Shown here: positions 33,769-43,309 of the stretch, piece after piece | Layout of the letters: the number at the start of each line of letters is the position of its first letter | How positions within the stretch are numbered: the stretch's first letter is position 1 | Assembly: GCA_947259585.1 (NCBI GenBank) | Contig: CAMYMV010000006.1 | Location: 139,068-197,443 of the forward strand | Direction of reading: 5' to 3' | Length of the DNA stretch: 58,376 nucleotides | From: an uncultured Gemmatimonadales bacterium | Lineage (GTDB): Bacteria > Gemmatimonadota > Gemmatimonadetes > Palauibacterales > Palauibacteraceae | Made by a program: the position numbers and the translations under genes | Notes under the pieces: model-generated | The model's input: the letters and a program-made list of their open reading frames with translations, nothing else | The model's database searches: none | Told to the model about the DNA's origin: nothing

Positions 33769-33796
33769 CGGGAGCCTCTGACGCCAGAGGCTCCCG
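33769..33796. terminator. Hairpin downstream of first SusD gene
   Basis: A perfect 12-bp stem, CGGGAGCCTCTG and CAGAGGCTCCCG with a 4-base loop, lies about 80 bases after the SusD stop. On the minus strand it is followed by TTCTCTTCTATT, a weak pyrimidine tract, so it probably terminates the SusC-SusD transcript. Confidence 0.7.
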
Positions 33797-33873
33797 CTGT
33801 TGTTGGGCCGTATGGCCCGTCGTCTGTCAGGCCGCGGCAGCTCGCACCTTCGAGCCGCCGGGCTCCTGTCGGC

Positions 33874-35277
33874 TCAGCTCCAGGGCGGGCCGGAGGGGCA
33901 GGCCTGGTTGATGTCCGAGTTGTTGTCCAGCTCCTGCTTCACCACCGGGAAGGCAGTGTCGCTGCCCGGCTGCTCAGACGGGAACAGGTCCACGTTGTCG
34001 TTGCGCAGCACGCGTCGCACGAAGCCCATCCGGTGACCCGCAAGCCACATCCCGGCTTCGTACGCGTACCCTATCAGCGCGATATCGCTGTCGAAGTCTC
34101 CCGTCAGGTCGACCGGGGCGAAGATCGCCCCGTGCGGGTTGTCCCCCGTCGTCAACAGCGCGTTGATCGTCGCCTCCGCACCGGCCACGTCTCCGCCGCG
34201 GTACGCCGCCTCCGCCTCCATCATCCGCGCCTCGAAGCCGGAGGCAATGACCATCGGAGCCGACTGCCCGTTCGCCGTCGGCGGGGTTTGAGGCACGCCG
34301 GGCGCGACCGGCGGCGGATAGATCATCTGCAGGTGTACGAGGATCGACGAGTTGAACGACTGGAAGCTGGCCGGTGGATCCGGAAGCAGCAGGCCGGCGT
34401 CAACGAACTCGTCGTAGAAGGGGAACCGCTCGAAGTTGCGCTCCGATTGGGTGCCGTCACCCACCGTCCAGCGGATCTGCTGCGTGTCCGAGTAGGTAAA
34501 GTCGTAGACGTCGTTGTACTGGCTGGGGTCGTTGGACGAGAACTCCGCCATGTACTCGAAGCCCGTGCCCACGGACGCCACGGCCGAGGCGGCCGCCGCG
34601 TAGTTGCCCAGCCACATGTTGGCGCGCCCCTGCCCGACCTTGGCGGCGTCCGCCAGGTCCGCGTTGCCGAACGCCGTGGCCGCGGCCTGGGCGGCCTGCA
34701 ACATGGTCAGCCCGTCCTGCATGCGCTCGTCCGGCCCCTTGGGCGACGACTCGTAGTTCGGGTTGGTCTCGTCACCGCCGCCGAGGATGCTCTGGCAGTA
34801 CATCTCCGCCAGGAGCACCCGCACGTAGCCGCCGTAGAACTGCCCGATCGCGAGCGCCTGCTCCACGAGGTCCTGGTCCGCGTCCGGGTCACCGACCAGG
34901 CCCTGGGCCCCCTCAACGAGGTTGTCGGCCGAGAAGCGGGCCACGTGGATGTTCTCGTAGACACCGTTCAGGGTGGCGTTGTCGAACAGCATATCCCGCT
35001 GGTCGACCTGCACCCGGGTCGGGAAGGTCCCAGCGAGGATGAACTCGTCGGTTAGCAGCCCAGTGTAGCGGGCGATGTCGTCGTACATCAACTGGAAGTC
35101 TCCGACGACGCCCGCGATGGCGATCGGCAGCGAGGCCGGGTCGGAGACGTCTTCGGGCTGGACGATGTCGGGATCGAACACCTCCAGGTTGCACGCAGTC
35201 AGCGTGCCCGCCAGGAGGACGATCCCCGCCGCTCTCTCGAGCCAGGGCCGCTTCGTCCCACGAAGTATCTTCATCAT
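33874..35277 (-). CDS. SusD/RagB-family outer-membrane lipoprotein (first pair)
   Basis: A 467-residue lipoprotein. The signal peptide ends in a lipobox, TLTACN, followed by LEVFDPDIVQPEDV, the typical SusD start. TPR-like helices (for example YGGYVRVLLAEMYCQSILGG, ANMWLGNYAAAASAVASVG) and the late ARMMEAEAAYRGGDVAGA support the family. A C-terminal GMWLAGHRMGFVRRVLR segment resembles the RagB end block. It caps a SusC barrel and captures a nutrient, often a glycan or peptide, at the cell surface. It lies 86 bases after its SusC gene, with a hairpin between them. The substrate is unknown. Confidence 0.9.
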   Translation of the reverse strand: MMKILRGTKRPWLERAAGIVLLAGTLTACNLEVFDPDIVQPEDVSDPASLPIAIAGVVGDFQLMYDDIARYTGLLTDEFILAGTFPTRVQVDQRDMLFDNATLNGVYENIHVARFSADNLVEGAQGLVGDPDADQDLVEQALAIGQFYGGYVRVLLAEMYCQSILGGGDETNPNYESSPKGPDERMQDGLTMLQAAQAAATAFGNADLADAAKVGQGRANMWLGNYAAAASAVASVGTGFEYMAEFSSNDPSQYNDVYDFTYSDTQQIRWTVGDGTQSERNFERFPFYDEFVDAGLLLPDPPASFQSFNSSILVHLQMIYPPPVAPGVPQTPPTANGQSAPMVIASGFEARMMEAEAAYRGGDVAGAEATINALLTTGDNPHGAIFAPVDLTGDFDSDIALIGYAYEAGMWLAGHRMGFVRRVLRNDNVDLFPSEQPGSDTAFPVVKQELDNNSDINQACPSGPPWS

Positions 35278-35318
35278 GTCTCTATATCTCCTGTTCGAGC
35301 ATCCGCTTCCGAGGGAGG

Positions 35319-35347
35319 GGCTGCAGGCCCGGAAAGGACCTGCAGCC
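35319..35347 (-). promoter_or_regulatory. Intercistronic hairpin between SusC and SusD genes (first pair)
   Basis: A perfect 9-bp stem, GGCTGCAGG and CCTGCAGCC, in the 86-base gap. The second SusC-SusD gap also contains hairpins. It could stabilise or partly terminate the upstream message; there is no T-run. Confidence 0.5.
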
Positions 35348-35363
35348 ATGAAGCCTCTCGTCC

Positions 35364-38300
35364 TCAGAAGAAGATGTTGATCGTTCCAATGAACCGCCGG
35401 TTCGGCGGCAGGGTCAGGAACTCGGCCACGCTGGCCTGGTTCTGCCCCGCCCAGTTGATCTCCGGGTCCCAGCCGTTGTAGTCGGTCCAGGTGACCAGGT
35501 TCTCGCCGATGAGCTGGATCTGGAGTCCGTTCACCTTCAGGAACCGGGTGACGCTCGGCGGCATGTCGAACCGGATCTGGGCCGTGCGGAACTTGCCCCA
35601 ATTGGCATCGAGGATCCAGGGGAACTCGGACCCGACCCGAGCCGACTCGGCGATGACCAGAGTGCGATCACCGTTCGTCTCCACGCCGTTCTCCGTCATG
35701 CCCTCCAGGCAGATTCCGCCGTTGACTCCGCCGCCCAGGAAGCCGCACATGAAGTCTCCGGTGTTGTTCATGCGCTGGTGCCCCTGCTGGAAATCGAACA
35801 GGGCGTATAGCTGTATGTACTTGAACAGCTGGAAGGTCGTCTGGAGCGAGCCCTCGTAGCGCGGCGTCGGATCGCCGTTCCAGCGGGCGCTGTCCAGCGG
35901 ATCGCAGAAGTCCTCCTTCGAGCCCGGCGTGTCTGCCGGACCCCAGGTCCCCGGCGTCTCGTCACAGGTGAGGACGGCGGCCTCGCCGTCGGCCCCGACC
36001 ACCACCTGCGGCTGCACGTAGGATCCGAACGGCAGGCCCTCCTGATGGCGCTGGCTCGAGCCGCCCAGGCCGTAGATGATCGGATCCACCAGCTCCGCGA
36101 TCGTGTTGTTGTTGCGGGACCCGATGATCCGCAGATCCCACGTGAAGTTCTCCTTGGCGAAGATCAGCGCGTCGAGCTCGACTTCGAGGCCGTTGTTGTC
36201 GATCTGGCCGATGTTGGTGAACACCTGGTTCGGGAACCCGATCGAGGGGGCCAGGTTCTTCGAGACGACCGTGTTGCTCGTCTTCTGATCATAGTAGGTG
36301 AAGGTCAGGCCGAGCCGGTCCGTCAGCATCGCCAGGTCGAAGCCGGCCTCCCACTCCTCGCCCGTCTCGGGCTCGAGGAAGGGGTTGCCCGGCCGGTCCG
36401 GCGTGATGCCGAGCTGGTCGGTGCCCTCGAAAGCGACCTGCTGGATCCCGACGAGCGCGAGCGCGTCGTTGGTGCCCGGCAGCGTGCCCGATTGGCCCCA
36501 ACCGCCGCGGAACCTCAGCGTGTTGAACACGCCCTGGCCCTCGAGCGCCACGAAGGAGGCGCCGAACTTCGGGTAGGCCTTCACGCCCAGGTTTTCACCC
36601 TGCGCGCTGTTGTTGTCCCAGCGGACCGCACCGTTCACGAACAGGCGGTTCTGCCAGTCGAACTGACCCTGGACGAAGAAGCCCAGCGACTTGCTCTCGA
36701 TGAACAGGTCGTCCCCGGAGTTGATGACCGCGTTGTTGACGGCCGGTCCGGTGGCCGGGAATGTCTGGCCATCTACGAAGATCGCTTCGATCGTGCGGCG
36801 GAACCACTGCACGCCACCCACGAACTCGAAGCCCAACGGGTCCGAGATCCGCAGATCGTACGTCGTGGTGCCCTGAAGGGTCAGGTTGCGGCTCGTCTCG
36901 AACGGCTTGGCCGTGAAGCCGAGCGACAGGGTGCTGAAGGGACGGTCCGGGTCGACCGGGAAGGTGTTGGCCGTGCGGTCGTTGACCATGTCGTAGCCGA
37001 GCGTGAACCGGTTTGTCCACTGCTGGAGCGGGTTCCAGGTCACGTTCCCGCTACCCGTGTAACGCTCGATCTTCTTCTCGTTGATGATCGTCTCGACCTT
37101 GTCGAACGTCCGGCCCCCGAAGAAGGCGTTGTCCGGGCAGGCGCCTATCTCCGATGTCGGAAGGTCGGTCGCCTTCGACGTCTCGACCTCAATCGGGCAG
37201 GTATCGACCAGCTCACCCGTGATCGGATCCGGCACGGTGATCCCGTGGTTCCACGGGAAGCCGATCATGGCCACGCCGATGTATCCGAAGCCGTTGTTGT
37301 CGTTGTCGGGCAGCGTGACCGCGTTGCTCGTGTAGCCGTTCGAGAACGAGAGGTTGAGCTTGTCGCTCGGATCCACGCCGAAGTTGGCCCGGAAGTTGAA
37401 CTTCTCCTGGGCGTTGTTCGGCAGCGTTCCCTGCTCGTTTCCGTACTGCACGGAGCCGAAGTAATTCCACAGCCCGGCGCCGCCGGCCACGTTGCCGTTG
37501 TAGTTCTGGACGAACCCGTTGCGGAACGGGTCGAACTCCTCCAGCAGGTTCATCGTGTAGATCGTGTCCGTCGCGAACCCGAAAGACAGCGGGTTCCAGC
37601 CGGTCGTCGTGAACTCGCCCGGCACGAAGGAGACCCCGCCACTCGGATCCACGAAGGGGTTCGCCTGCTGGTTGCTGCCCAGGTCCGCCCGGGCGTTCCA
37701 GCGGGTTTCGCCGGCCGAGCCCTTCTTCGTCGTGATGACGACCACGCCGGCCGTGCCGCGGGCGCCCCACAGCGCCGAGGCGGCGGGTCCCTTGATGACC
37801 TCGATCGACTCGATCTCATCGGGGTTCAGGTCGCCCAGGCGCGTGTAATCCTGGCCACCCACGCCGATCTCGTCGAACCCGGCGTCGTTGGCGTTCGCCT
37901 CTCCGTCGATGATCGCGCCGTCGATCACGTACAGGGGCTGGGTGCTCAGGCTGATCGAGCCCGTGCCCCGGATGCGCACGTCCGCGCCGGTTCCGACCGT
38001 GCCGGACGCCTTGCGCACGTAGACGCCGGTCGCCTGCCCCTTGAGGACCTGCGTGACGTCTTGTGTGCGGGTGTTCTCGGTAACGACGGTCGCGTCGACG
38101 GTGGAGATGTCGGTCGCCAGCTCGCGGCGGCGCCGCTCACCGGTGATCGTCGCCACTACCTCGTCCAGCGCGACGGCCGAGACATCGAGCACGAAGTCCA
38201 CGGTCGCCACTTCTCCGGCTGCAACAATGACCGGCTGCTCCGTTCCCTGGTAGCCGATGATGCTGGCGCGCAGTGTGTAGTCGCCCGCGGGCACTCCGGT

Positions 38301-38537
38301 AATCCGGTACCGGCAGTCGCTGCCCGACAGGGTCCCGTACGACGTTCCAGGTATGAACACCTGGACGCCTGTCAGCTCCTCGCCCGTTATCGCGGTCACA
38401 CAACCGCCGATAGCGCCGTCGTCCTGCGCCACCGCCGTGCCGACATTGGTCAGCAACAGCATGGACGCCGCGACGGCGGAGACGAGGAAGCCTGTACGGG
38501 ACACGAGTCCCTGGCGTGTAAACCACTCAGGCTTCAT
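35364..38537 (-). CDS. SusC/RagA-family TonB-dependent outer-membrane transporter (first pair)
   Basis: A 1057-residue SusC-type receptor. ATG 38537 follows AGGAGG at 8 bases. A signal peptide is followed by a carboxypeptidase-regulatory-like domain (GGCVTAITGEELTGVQVFIP, DCRYRITGVPAGDYTLRASI). The TonB plug begins near GERRRRELATDISTVDATVV and contains GQATGVYVRKASGTVGTGAD and IEVIKGPAASALWGARGTAG, a SusC hallmark. A long barrel follows and ends in RRFIGTINIFF with a terminal Phe. It imports a substrate captured by the adjacent SusD, using proton-motive force through TonB. The ligand cannot be deduced. Confidence 0.94.
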   Translation of the reverse strand: MKPEWFTRQGLVSRTGFLVSAVAASMLLLTNVGTAVAQDDGAIGGCVTAITGEELTGVQVFIPGTSYGTLSGSDCRYRITGVPAGDYTLRASIIGYQGTEQPVIVAAGEVATVDFVLDVSAVALDEVVATITGERRRRELATDISTVDATVVTENTRTQDVTQVLKGQATGVYVRKASGTVGTGADVRIRGTGSISLSTQPLYVIDGAIIDGEANANDAGFDEIGVGGQDYTRLGDLNPDEIESIEVIKGPAASALWGARGTAGVVVITTKKGSAGETRWNARADLGSNQQANPFVDPSGGVSFVPGEFTTTGWNPLSFGFATDTIYTMNLLEEFDPFRNGFVQNYNGNVAGGAGLWNYFGSVQYGNEQGTLPNNAQEKFNFRANFGVDPSDKLNLSFSNGYTSNAVTLPDNDNNGFGYIGVAMIGFPWNHGITVPDPITGELVDTCPIEVETSKATDLPTSEIGACPDNAFFGGRTFDKVETIINEKKIERYTGSGNVTWNPLQQWTNRFTLGYDMVNDRTANTFPVDPDRPFSTLSLGFTAKPFETSRNLTLQGTTTYDLRISDPLGFEFVGGVQWFRRTIEAIFVDGQTFPATGPAVNNAVINSGDDLFIESKSLGFFVQGQFDWQNRLFVNGAVRWDNNSAQGENLGVKAYPKFGASFVALEGQGVFNTLRFRGGWGQSGTLPGTNDALALVGIQQVAFEGTDQLGITPDRPGNPFLEPETGEEWEAGFDLAMLTDRLGLTFTYYDQKTSNTVVSKNLAPSIGFPNQVFTNIGQIDNNGLEVELDALIFAKENFTWDLRIIGSRNNNTIAELVDPIIYGLGGSSQRHQEGLPFGSYVQPQVVVGADGEAAVLTCDETPGTWGPADTPGSKEDFCDPLDSARWNGDPTPRYEGSLQTTFQLFKYIQLYALFDFQQGHQRMNNTGDFMCGFLGGGVNGGICLEGMTENGVETNGDRTLVIAESARVGSEFPWILDANWGKFRTAQIRFDMPPSVTRFLKVNGLQIQLIGENLVTWTDYNGWDPEINWAGQNQASVAEFLTLPPNRRFIGTINIFF

Positions 38538-38716
38538 GGGAGCTCCCTCCTGTGGCATGTTGGGGAAGTGGGTTCCCCTCGTAACGAAGGCGCACTCGCG
38601 CTCTTCGCAGAATCTCTATTTCGCAGACTCTGAATCTATCTATATAACCGGCGAAACGACAGGAACCACTGGAGCCTTGCGGCTCGGTGCTTCTCCGCCG
38701 AGACGCGGCTGGTGTT

Positions 38717-39961
38717 CTAATCGGCCGGCGTCACCTCCAGGCAAACGAACGAGCGCTTGCCTTTTTGTATCAGGTACTCCCCCGGGGCGAGCTGCAGATC
38801 CCCTTCCGAGACGACCTCTTCGTCCAGGCGAACCGCACCCTGAGCGATCAGGCGCCTCGCCTCCGATGTCGATGCTGCAAGTCCCGACCGCGCAAGCGCA
38901 TAGCCTATCCACAGCTTCTCGGTCTCGGCCTCTGCCGCCAGGGTGACCGCCGGGACCTCATCGGGCGTTCGCCGCTCACGGTGTATCCTGTCAAACGCCT
39001 CCCGAGCCGCCTCCGCCGCCTCGGCGCCGCTGTAACGAGCCACGATGTCCGTGGCCAGCCACCGTTTGGCCGCCAGCGGGTCCCGCTCGGCCTGCTCGAG
39101 GCGTTCAGCCCTGTCGGCGCCCTGCGCCGTCGAAGCCAGCTCGATCCACTCCTCGAGCAGCGTGTCCGGCGCCGACATCACTCGCCCGAACGCCTCCGCC
39201 GGCTCCATCGCGAGCCCGACGTAGTTGTCGTAGCTCTTCGACATCTTCCGTTCGCCGTCCGTGCCGCGCAGCAAAGGCATGATCAGGCACACCTGCGGCT
39301 CCTGTCCGGCCTGCCGCTGCAGCGTGCGGCCGAGCAGGAGATTGAACTTCTGGTCGGTGCCCCCGAGCTCGACATCGGCTTCGAGCGCAATGGAGTCGTA
39401 GGCCTGCATCATCGGATAGAGAAACTCGACCAGCGTGATCGGTTTCTCCTCCCCGTATCTCTGCTTGAAATCTTCCCTCTCCAGCATCCGGGCGACGGTG
39501 AACTGCGAGGTCAAACGCAGCACGTCGACGAGGTTAAGCTCCCCCAGCCACTCGCCGTTCCGGCGAAGCTCCGTATGCTCCGGGTCGAGGATCCGGAAGA
39601 CCTGATCGCGGTAGGTGACCAGGTTCTCCTCGATCTCGGCCTCGCTGAGCATCGGCCGGGTCTCGCTTTGCCCGGATGGGTCTCCGACCCTGGCGGTGAA
39701 GTCGCCGATCACGAAGACCACCCTGTGCCCCAGTTCTTGAAACGTCCGAAGCTTGTGAATCGAGACAGCGTGGCCGATGTGCAGGTCCGGTCGGGTGGGA
39801 TCGAAGCCCTGCTTGATGACCAGCGGCACGCCGGTCTCGCGCGAGCGCTCGAGCTTGGCGGCCAGCTCCTCCTCGGGAATGACCTCGAGCGCCCCCTCGC
39901 GGATGCGCTCCAGCTGGTCTTCCGCGGGCGGGAAGTCGGCATCGTTCGACGGTTTGTTCAT
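38717..39961 (-). CDS. tyrS: Tyrosyl-tRNA synthetase
   Basis: A 414-residue class I synthetase. The ATP-binding HIGH sequence is perfect at residues 61-64 ([17 protein letters not shown]), and KMSKS at 239-243 ([19 protein letters not shown]) is intact. The tyrosine pocket is visible in YPMMQAYDS and [17 protein letters not shown]-terminal S4 RNA-binding domain follows from about residue 345 ([19 protein letters not shown]). This arrangement fits the TyrZ-like bacterial subtype. It charges tRNA-Tyr. It sits between the first SusC locus and the barrel-less plug genes with no clear operon partner. Confidence 0.95.
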   Translation of the reverse strand: MNKPSNDADFPPAEDQLERIREGALEVIPEEELAAKLERSRETGVPLVIKQGFDPTRPDLHIGHAVSIHKLRTFQELGHRVVFVIGDFTARVGDPSGQSETRPMLSEAEIEENLVTYRDQVFRILDPEHTELRRNGEWLGELNLVDVLRLTSQFTVARMLEREDFKQRYGEEKPITLVEFLYPMMQAYDSIALEADVELGGTDQKFNLLLGRTLQRQAGQEPQVCLIMPLLRGTDGERKMSKSYDNYVGLAMEPAEAFGRVMSAPDTLLEEWIELASTAQGADRAERLEQAERDPLAAKRWLATDIVARYSGAEAAEAAREAFDRIHRERRTPDEVPAVTLAAEAETEKLWIGYALARSGLAASTSEARRLIAQGAVRLDEEVVSEGDLQLAPGEYLIQKGKRSFVCLEVTPAD

Positions 39962-40111
39962 GGGCGAAAGGTCGAAGGCGCGCGGCCGAGCGGCAAGCGG
40001 GCGCCACCGGGCGCGGTGGGCGATGGCGTGTTCGCGAACGGGCGGCGCGGCGGAGATTGGGAAGCAGGCGCGGGCAAAGATCGGTAGGTCAGCTACCGGG
40101 ACCCGCCGGAG

Positions 40112-40966
40112 CTACTCGAACGTCTCCCGACTCCAGATGATGATCGCTCCGCACTTGTTCTCCGAACGGTACCTGAGAGGCGTCGACACGAAGCTGGTGT
40201 AGACCTCGACGGCCTCGATGTGTTCGGGGAAGAAATCGTCTTCGGTGAATACCTCGACGCGCGAACCGTCGACGAAGACGTTGGGTCGGCAGTTGCCGGA
40301 ACCACGCCCGATGTCGGTCCGGCGCTGGAACCCGTCCTCCGTGCGTACTCCGGCCGAACCCTGGAGAAGATCGGAGGTCTGTAGCGGCGCAATGCGGTCG
40401 ATGTCGTCTCGGCCGAAGTAGAGGCCGGCAGCCCTGGCCTCCCGGGCGACGAACTCCCGCATCTTCATGGAGGCTTCCGTTGCCTCCGCTTCGACACGGA
40501 TCGGGTCGAGCTCGGCCAGGGTCAGATCGAGACGGTAGTGCTTGAGGGCGAGCTGGCCCTCCTCGATCTCGATCTCCGCGTTGTAGGTCAACCCAAGATA
40601 CTCGACCTCGACCTGATGACGGCCGACCGGGACATCCCGGAGGAAGTACTCGCCGTTGCCGTTCGTAATCGCCATCCGCCCGGTCTCGGGCAGGGTTACG
40701 GTTGCGCTGATGACCGGGCGCATCTCGGTGCTTCGTACGGTGCCGTAGAAGCCGCCGGTCTCAGGGGGAATCTCCTGCTTCGATGGGTCTGTCTGGGGAT
40801 CCGCCTGATCGACGGCCGCCGGTGGCTCGTCCCGACCCGCCGGCCGGTCATCCTGTGCGATCAGCGTGTCGGAGGCTGCCAGATTCAGGAGGAGGACGAC
40901 CGCACCAGCCGGCACGGTCCGAAGAAGGGCACTACCCGGCAACGCGATTCCGTTCAATCTCAACAC
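40112..40966 (-). CDS. Carboxypeptidase-regulatory plus TonB-plug protein without barrel (minus copy)
   Basis: A 284-residue exported protein. The signal peptide is followed by a Pro/Gln/Glu-rich linker. Residues about 72-150 are a carboxypeptidase-regulatory-like beta domain (GGFYGTVRSTEMRPVISATV, GNGEYFLRDVPVGRHQVEVE). Residues about 175-284 match a TonB plug domain (IDRIAPLQTSDLLQGSAGVR, NCRPNVFVDGSRV, HIEAVEVYTSFVSTPLRYR), ending NKCGAIIIWSRETFE. A TonB receptor would continue into a beta-barrel of about 500 or more residues, but this protein stops here with no frameshift remnants downstream. The start is GTG 40966 or TTG 40963. It is divergent from a similar gene 217 bases away. Confidence 0.75.
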   Translation of the reverse strand: MLRLNGIALPGSALLRTVPAGAVVLLLNLAASDTLIAQDDRPAGRDEPPAAVDQADPQTDPSKQEIPPETGGFYGTVRSTEMRPVISATVTLPETGRMAITNGNGEYFLRDVPVGRHQVEVEYLGLTYNAEIEIEEGQLALKHYRLDLTLAELDPIRVEAEATEASMKMREFVAREARAAGLYFGRDDIDRIAPLQTSDLLQGSAGVRTEDGFQRRTDIGRGSGNCRPNVFVDGSRVEVFTEDDFFPEHIEAVEVYTSFVSTPLRYRSENKCGAIIIWSRETFE

Positions 40967-41183
40967 CGCCGCTAAGGGAAAACGTCAGTGCCGGTCGCTA
41001 TGTGACAATACCAATAGGCCACTACCCTTGCTACCCGAGTTTAGCGTCGAGGATCGCGCCGTTCGCACGAGAGGATCGCAACTTCTGAGGCCCCGCTCTG
41101 TAAGATATAGGACCGTAACAGGATGGCTTCTCGGTCGAAGGCCGCGTTCATTGAATATCAATCTCGATCTAAGTATTGGTGCC

Positions 41184-41984
41184 ATGAAGACCAGCGATCC
41201 AATCAATCGGAGCTCGCTCCTCCGCTCGGCCCTGCTCGCTGGAGTGCTGACCCTCACGCCCGATCTGGCCGGCGAGCTGCCGGGCCAGGCTGCAACGGAC
41301 ACGACCGCCGTCCTCATCGGCGAGGTCCAATCAGCCATGTCGGGAGATCCGGTGATCAATGCGATCGTGTTTCTGCGCTCGTCGGAGCGCGGGGCCGTGA
41401 CCGACAGCGCCGGCGGCTTCACGATCGACAGCATCCCACCCGGAGCGGATACGCTCGTCATTCGCTACCCCGGCATCGATGTCCAATCAACGGTGATCGA
41501 GTTCGCGCCGCAGCAGGAGGTACGAGCCGTCTTCCTGCTCGCCGAGAAGATTTTTCAGGTCGCCGACATCGAGGTCTCCATCCGGGCGCCGTCGGTGGAT
41601 GAGAGGACTCTGGAGCGCCGGATGCGCACCGGTCAGGGCATCTTCATCACCCGGGAGCGACTGCTCGAGGTCGCCACGGACCGGCCGAGTGACGCCCTCC
41701 GGAACACACCCAGGGTGCAGGTGACCCAATACGGGATGGGCAAGATCGAGGTGTTCATCGGATACGGCGCGTCGGCGTGCCCGCCGACGTACCTGGTGGA
41801 CGGCACGCCGATGGTCGACAGCTTCGTGCTCGACGACATCGAGCTGGATGCGATCGAGCTGATCGAAATCTATCGCGGGCCATCGGAGATACCCACCCAA
41901 TACAGACAGACCAGCAGCGCGTCAGGCACGAGGACCAAACGCTGCGGCCTCATCAACATCAGGATCCGCTCCGGACCTGATTAG
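41184..41984 (+). CDS. Carboxypeptidase-regulatory plus TonB-plug protein without barrel (plus copy)
   Basis: A 266-residue exported protein from ATG 41184. After a signal peptide, residues about 45-120 form a carboxypeptidase-regulatory-like domain (VLIGEVQSAMSGDPVINAIV, DSAGGFTIDSIPPGADTLVI). A plug-like domain follows (TRERLLEVATDRPSDALRN, PPTYLVDGTPMVDSFVLDDI, AIELIEIYRGPSEIPTQYR), closing RCGLINIRIRSGPD. The K/RCG-hydrophobic ending is shared with its divergent neighbour, so the two are probably distant paralogues. No barrel is present. The function is unknown; possible roles are a periplasmic decoy or signalling partner of the SusC receptors on either side. Confidence 0.75.
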   Translation: MKTSDPINRSSLLRSALLAGVLTLTPDLAGELPGQAATDTTAVLIGEVQSAMSGDPVINAIVFLRSSERGAVTDSAGGFTIDSIPPGADTLVIRYPGIDVQSTVIEFAPQQEVRAVFLLAEKIFQVADIEVSIRAPSVDERTLERRMRTGQGIFITRERLLEVATDRPSDALRNTPRVQVTQYGMGKIEVFIGYGASACPPTYLVDGTPMVDSFVLDDIELDAIELIEIYRGPSEIPTQYRQTSSASGTRTKRCGLINIRIRSGPD

Positions 41985-41988
41985 CCGG

Positions 41989-42009
41989 TCGGGCCGAGCC
42001 GGCCCGACG
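41989..42009. terminator. Hairpin between convergent genes
   Basis: An 8-bp GC stem, GTCGGGCC and GGCCCGAC with a 5-base loop, in the 46-base gap between the plug protein (plus) and the small lipoprotein (minus). No T-run on either strand. Confidence 0.45.
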
Positions 42010-42030
42010 ACTCCGGCCGACCGACTCCGA

Positions 42031-42549
42031 CTAGGGAATCAGGCCCGGCACCCTCTCGTCTTCTTGGGGTGGCGGCGGTCCGTTGCCGTTCCCATCTCCG
42101 TTCGACGACCCGGCGTTGAGCGCGGCTATGCCTATCGCCGTCGCCGCTCCCGCGATGATGACCACGACGAGTGTCGTGGTGACCGGGTTGATGACCCGCT
42201 TCTCGACCGACGCGACCACGTTGCCCGGTATCGTCACCGTCTCGCCCATGCCGCCTCGAACCGCGCCCGACGGCGATTTCGCCTGGATCACCGACATGAC
42301 GACGGTGCCATCTTCTCTGAGCTCGATGAGCTCTCCATCGACCAGGATCGCGTCATCGACGCTGATCTCGCCGAGGTCGACCGATACCGGATCGCTGGTC
42401 GACACTCTGATCTGCTCCCCGCGGGCGAGGACTTCTGGTCCTCCCTCCGGCGGCACGTAACGGTGGCAGGCCGCCGCGAAGGGCAGAAGCAGAGCCACCG
42501 AGAGGCCTAGGGCCACGTTTGATCTAAACGAACGTCTCATAGGATCCAT
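42031..42549 (-). CDS. Small lipoprotein with C-terminal hydrophobic segment
   Basis: A 172-residue protein. The signal peptide ends in a lipobox, FAAACH. The mature part has a beta-rich segment (EQIRVSTSDPVSVDLGEISV, ILVDGELIELREDGTVV). A hydrophobic helix (TTTLVVVIIAGAATAIGIAA) and a Gly/Asn/Pro-rich tail follow. The arrangement suggests a periplasmic domain with two membrane contacts. ATG 42549 and ATG 42540 are both possible. It lies downstream of another lipoprotein gene on the same strand, so both may belong to the outer-membrane locus. No family recognised. Confidence 0.65.
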   Translation of the reverse strand: MDPMRRSFRSNVALGLSVALLLPFAAACHRYVPPEGGPEVLARGEQIRVSTSDPVSVDLGEISVDDAILVDGELIELREDGTVVMSVIQAKSPSGAVRGGMGETVTIPGNVVASVEKRVINPVTTTLVVVIIAGAATAIGIAALNAGSSNGDGNGNGPPPPQEDERVPGLIP

Positions 42550-42580
42550 ATGCCCCTTTTCACTCTGGTGAGCGGTTCAC

Positions 42581-42607
42581 GTCCGGCAACGCCGCTCGCT
42601 GCCGGAC
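42581..42607. repeat. Inverted repeat between two lipoprotein genes
   Basis: A perfect 8-bp inverted repeat, GTCCGGCA and TGCCGGAC with an 11-base spacer, in the 99-base gap between the lipoprotein genes. It lacks a T-run, so operator or attenuating hairpin are equally possible. Confidence 0.4.
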
Positions 42608-42648
42608 GATCCCGAGCGGAGCCTTTAGAGGTCCCGGCTCCTGCACCT

Positions 42649-43104
42649 CTACTGGTTTTGTGGCTCCATCGGCGGCGGTATCCGCTCTCCGACGACGAGC
42701 TGGTTGCCGATGAGCGTCCACCTCACGTTAGAGTCCGGGAAGAGCGCGAAGGCCTGGGATGTGATGCTCTCGTTGAGCCCCGGCCCGGTGGCGTTGAGCT
42801 GGAACTGACCGGTCATCGCCGGAGAATCCACGTTAAACGTACGCTCACGGCCACCACTGACGCTTCCCAGGATGCGGGTTCCGCCGAGCCCGATGAAGCG
42901 GACCGTGATGTTCGTGCGGGGCGTCACGTTGTTGTTGACGGTGATCGGGATCACGATGTTCTCGCCCGAAGGCTGTGCCGCTGGATCCGGCTCTCCGCCT
43001 CCTCCGCTCGCGCAGCCGACCAGCCCGAGCGATCCGGCCGCGGCGACACCGCTCCAAACGGTTACGGCAAGAGAACCCCTGAAGGCCCTGCCAATGCTCA
43101 TCAT
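42649..43104 (-). CDS. Hypothetical lipoprotein in the outer-membrane locus
   Basis: A 151-residue protein from ATG 43104 (MMSIGRAFRGS), which follows AGGGG at a good distance. The lipobox is LVGCAS, followed by a short Gly-rich stretch. The mature part is beta-rich (IVIPITVNNNVTPRTNITVR, TRILGSVSGGRERTFNVDS, SNVRWTLIGNQLVVGE) and resembles a single immunoglobulin-like or beta-sandwich domain. It lies downstream of the second SusC-SusD pair, beyond a strong terminator. No specific function can be given. Confidence 0.65.
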   Translation of the reverse strand: MMSIGRAFRGSLAVTVWSGVAAAGSLGLVGCASGGGGEPDPAAQPSGENIVIPITVNNNVTPRTNITVRFIGLGGTRILGSVSGGRERTFNVDSPAMTGQFQLNATGPGLNESITSQAFALFPDSNVRWTLIGNQLVVGERIPPPMEPQNQ

Positions 43105-43233
43105 GCGAATACCCCTCGCTGTGACGTGGTTCAAGACCGTCGCTACATAGTAGTCCGAAGCCCGGGCTTAGCCGCGTCCGTCGGAACCTCGCTCCTGCTA
43201 CACTCGAGAGGCGAGATCGAACCACAGAAAAGA

Positions 43234-43266
43234 ACCACCCCGTCCGCTTGACGCGAACGGGGTGGT
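43234..43266 (-). terminator. Intrinsic terminator of second SusC-SusD operon
   Basis: A perfect 10-bp stem, ACCACCCCGT and ACGGGGTGGT, starts 44 bases after the SusD stop. On the minus strand it is followed by TCTTTTCTG, a T-rich tract, giving a convincing intrinsic terminator. Confidence 0.8.
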
Positions 43267-43309
43267 GTCGAGGTTGTCGACTCGAAGGGCCTCGATCCCG
43301 GTTTGGACC

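Noticed and set aside
36045..38633. An 862-codon plus-strand frame opposite the first SusC gene
   Set aside because: Antisense shadow with Arg/Val/His-rich random composition.
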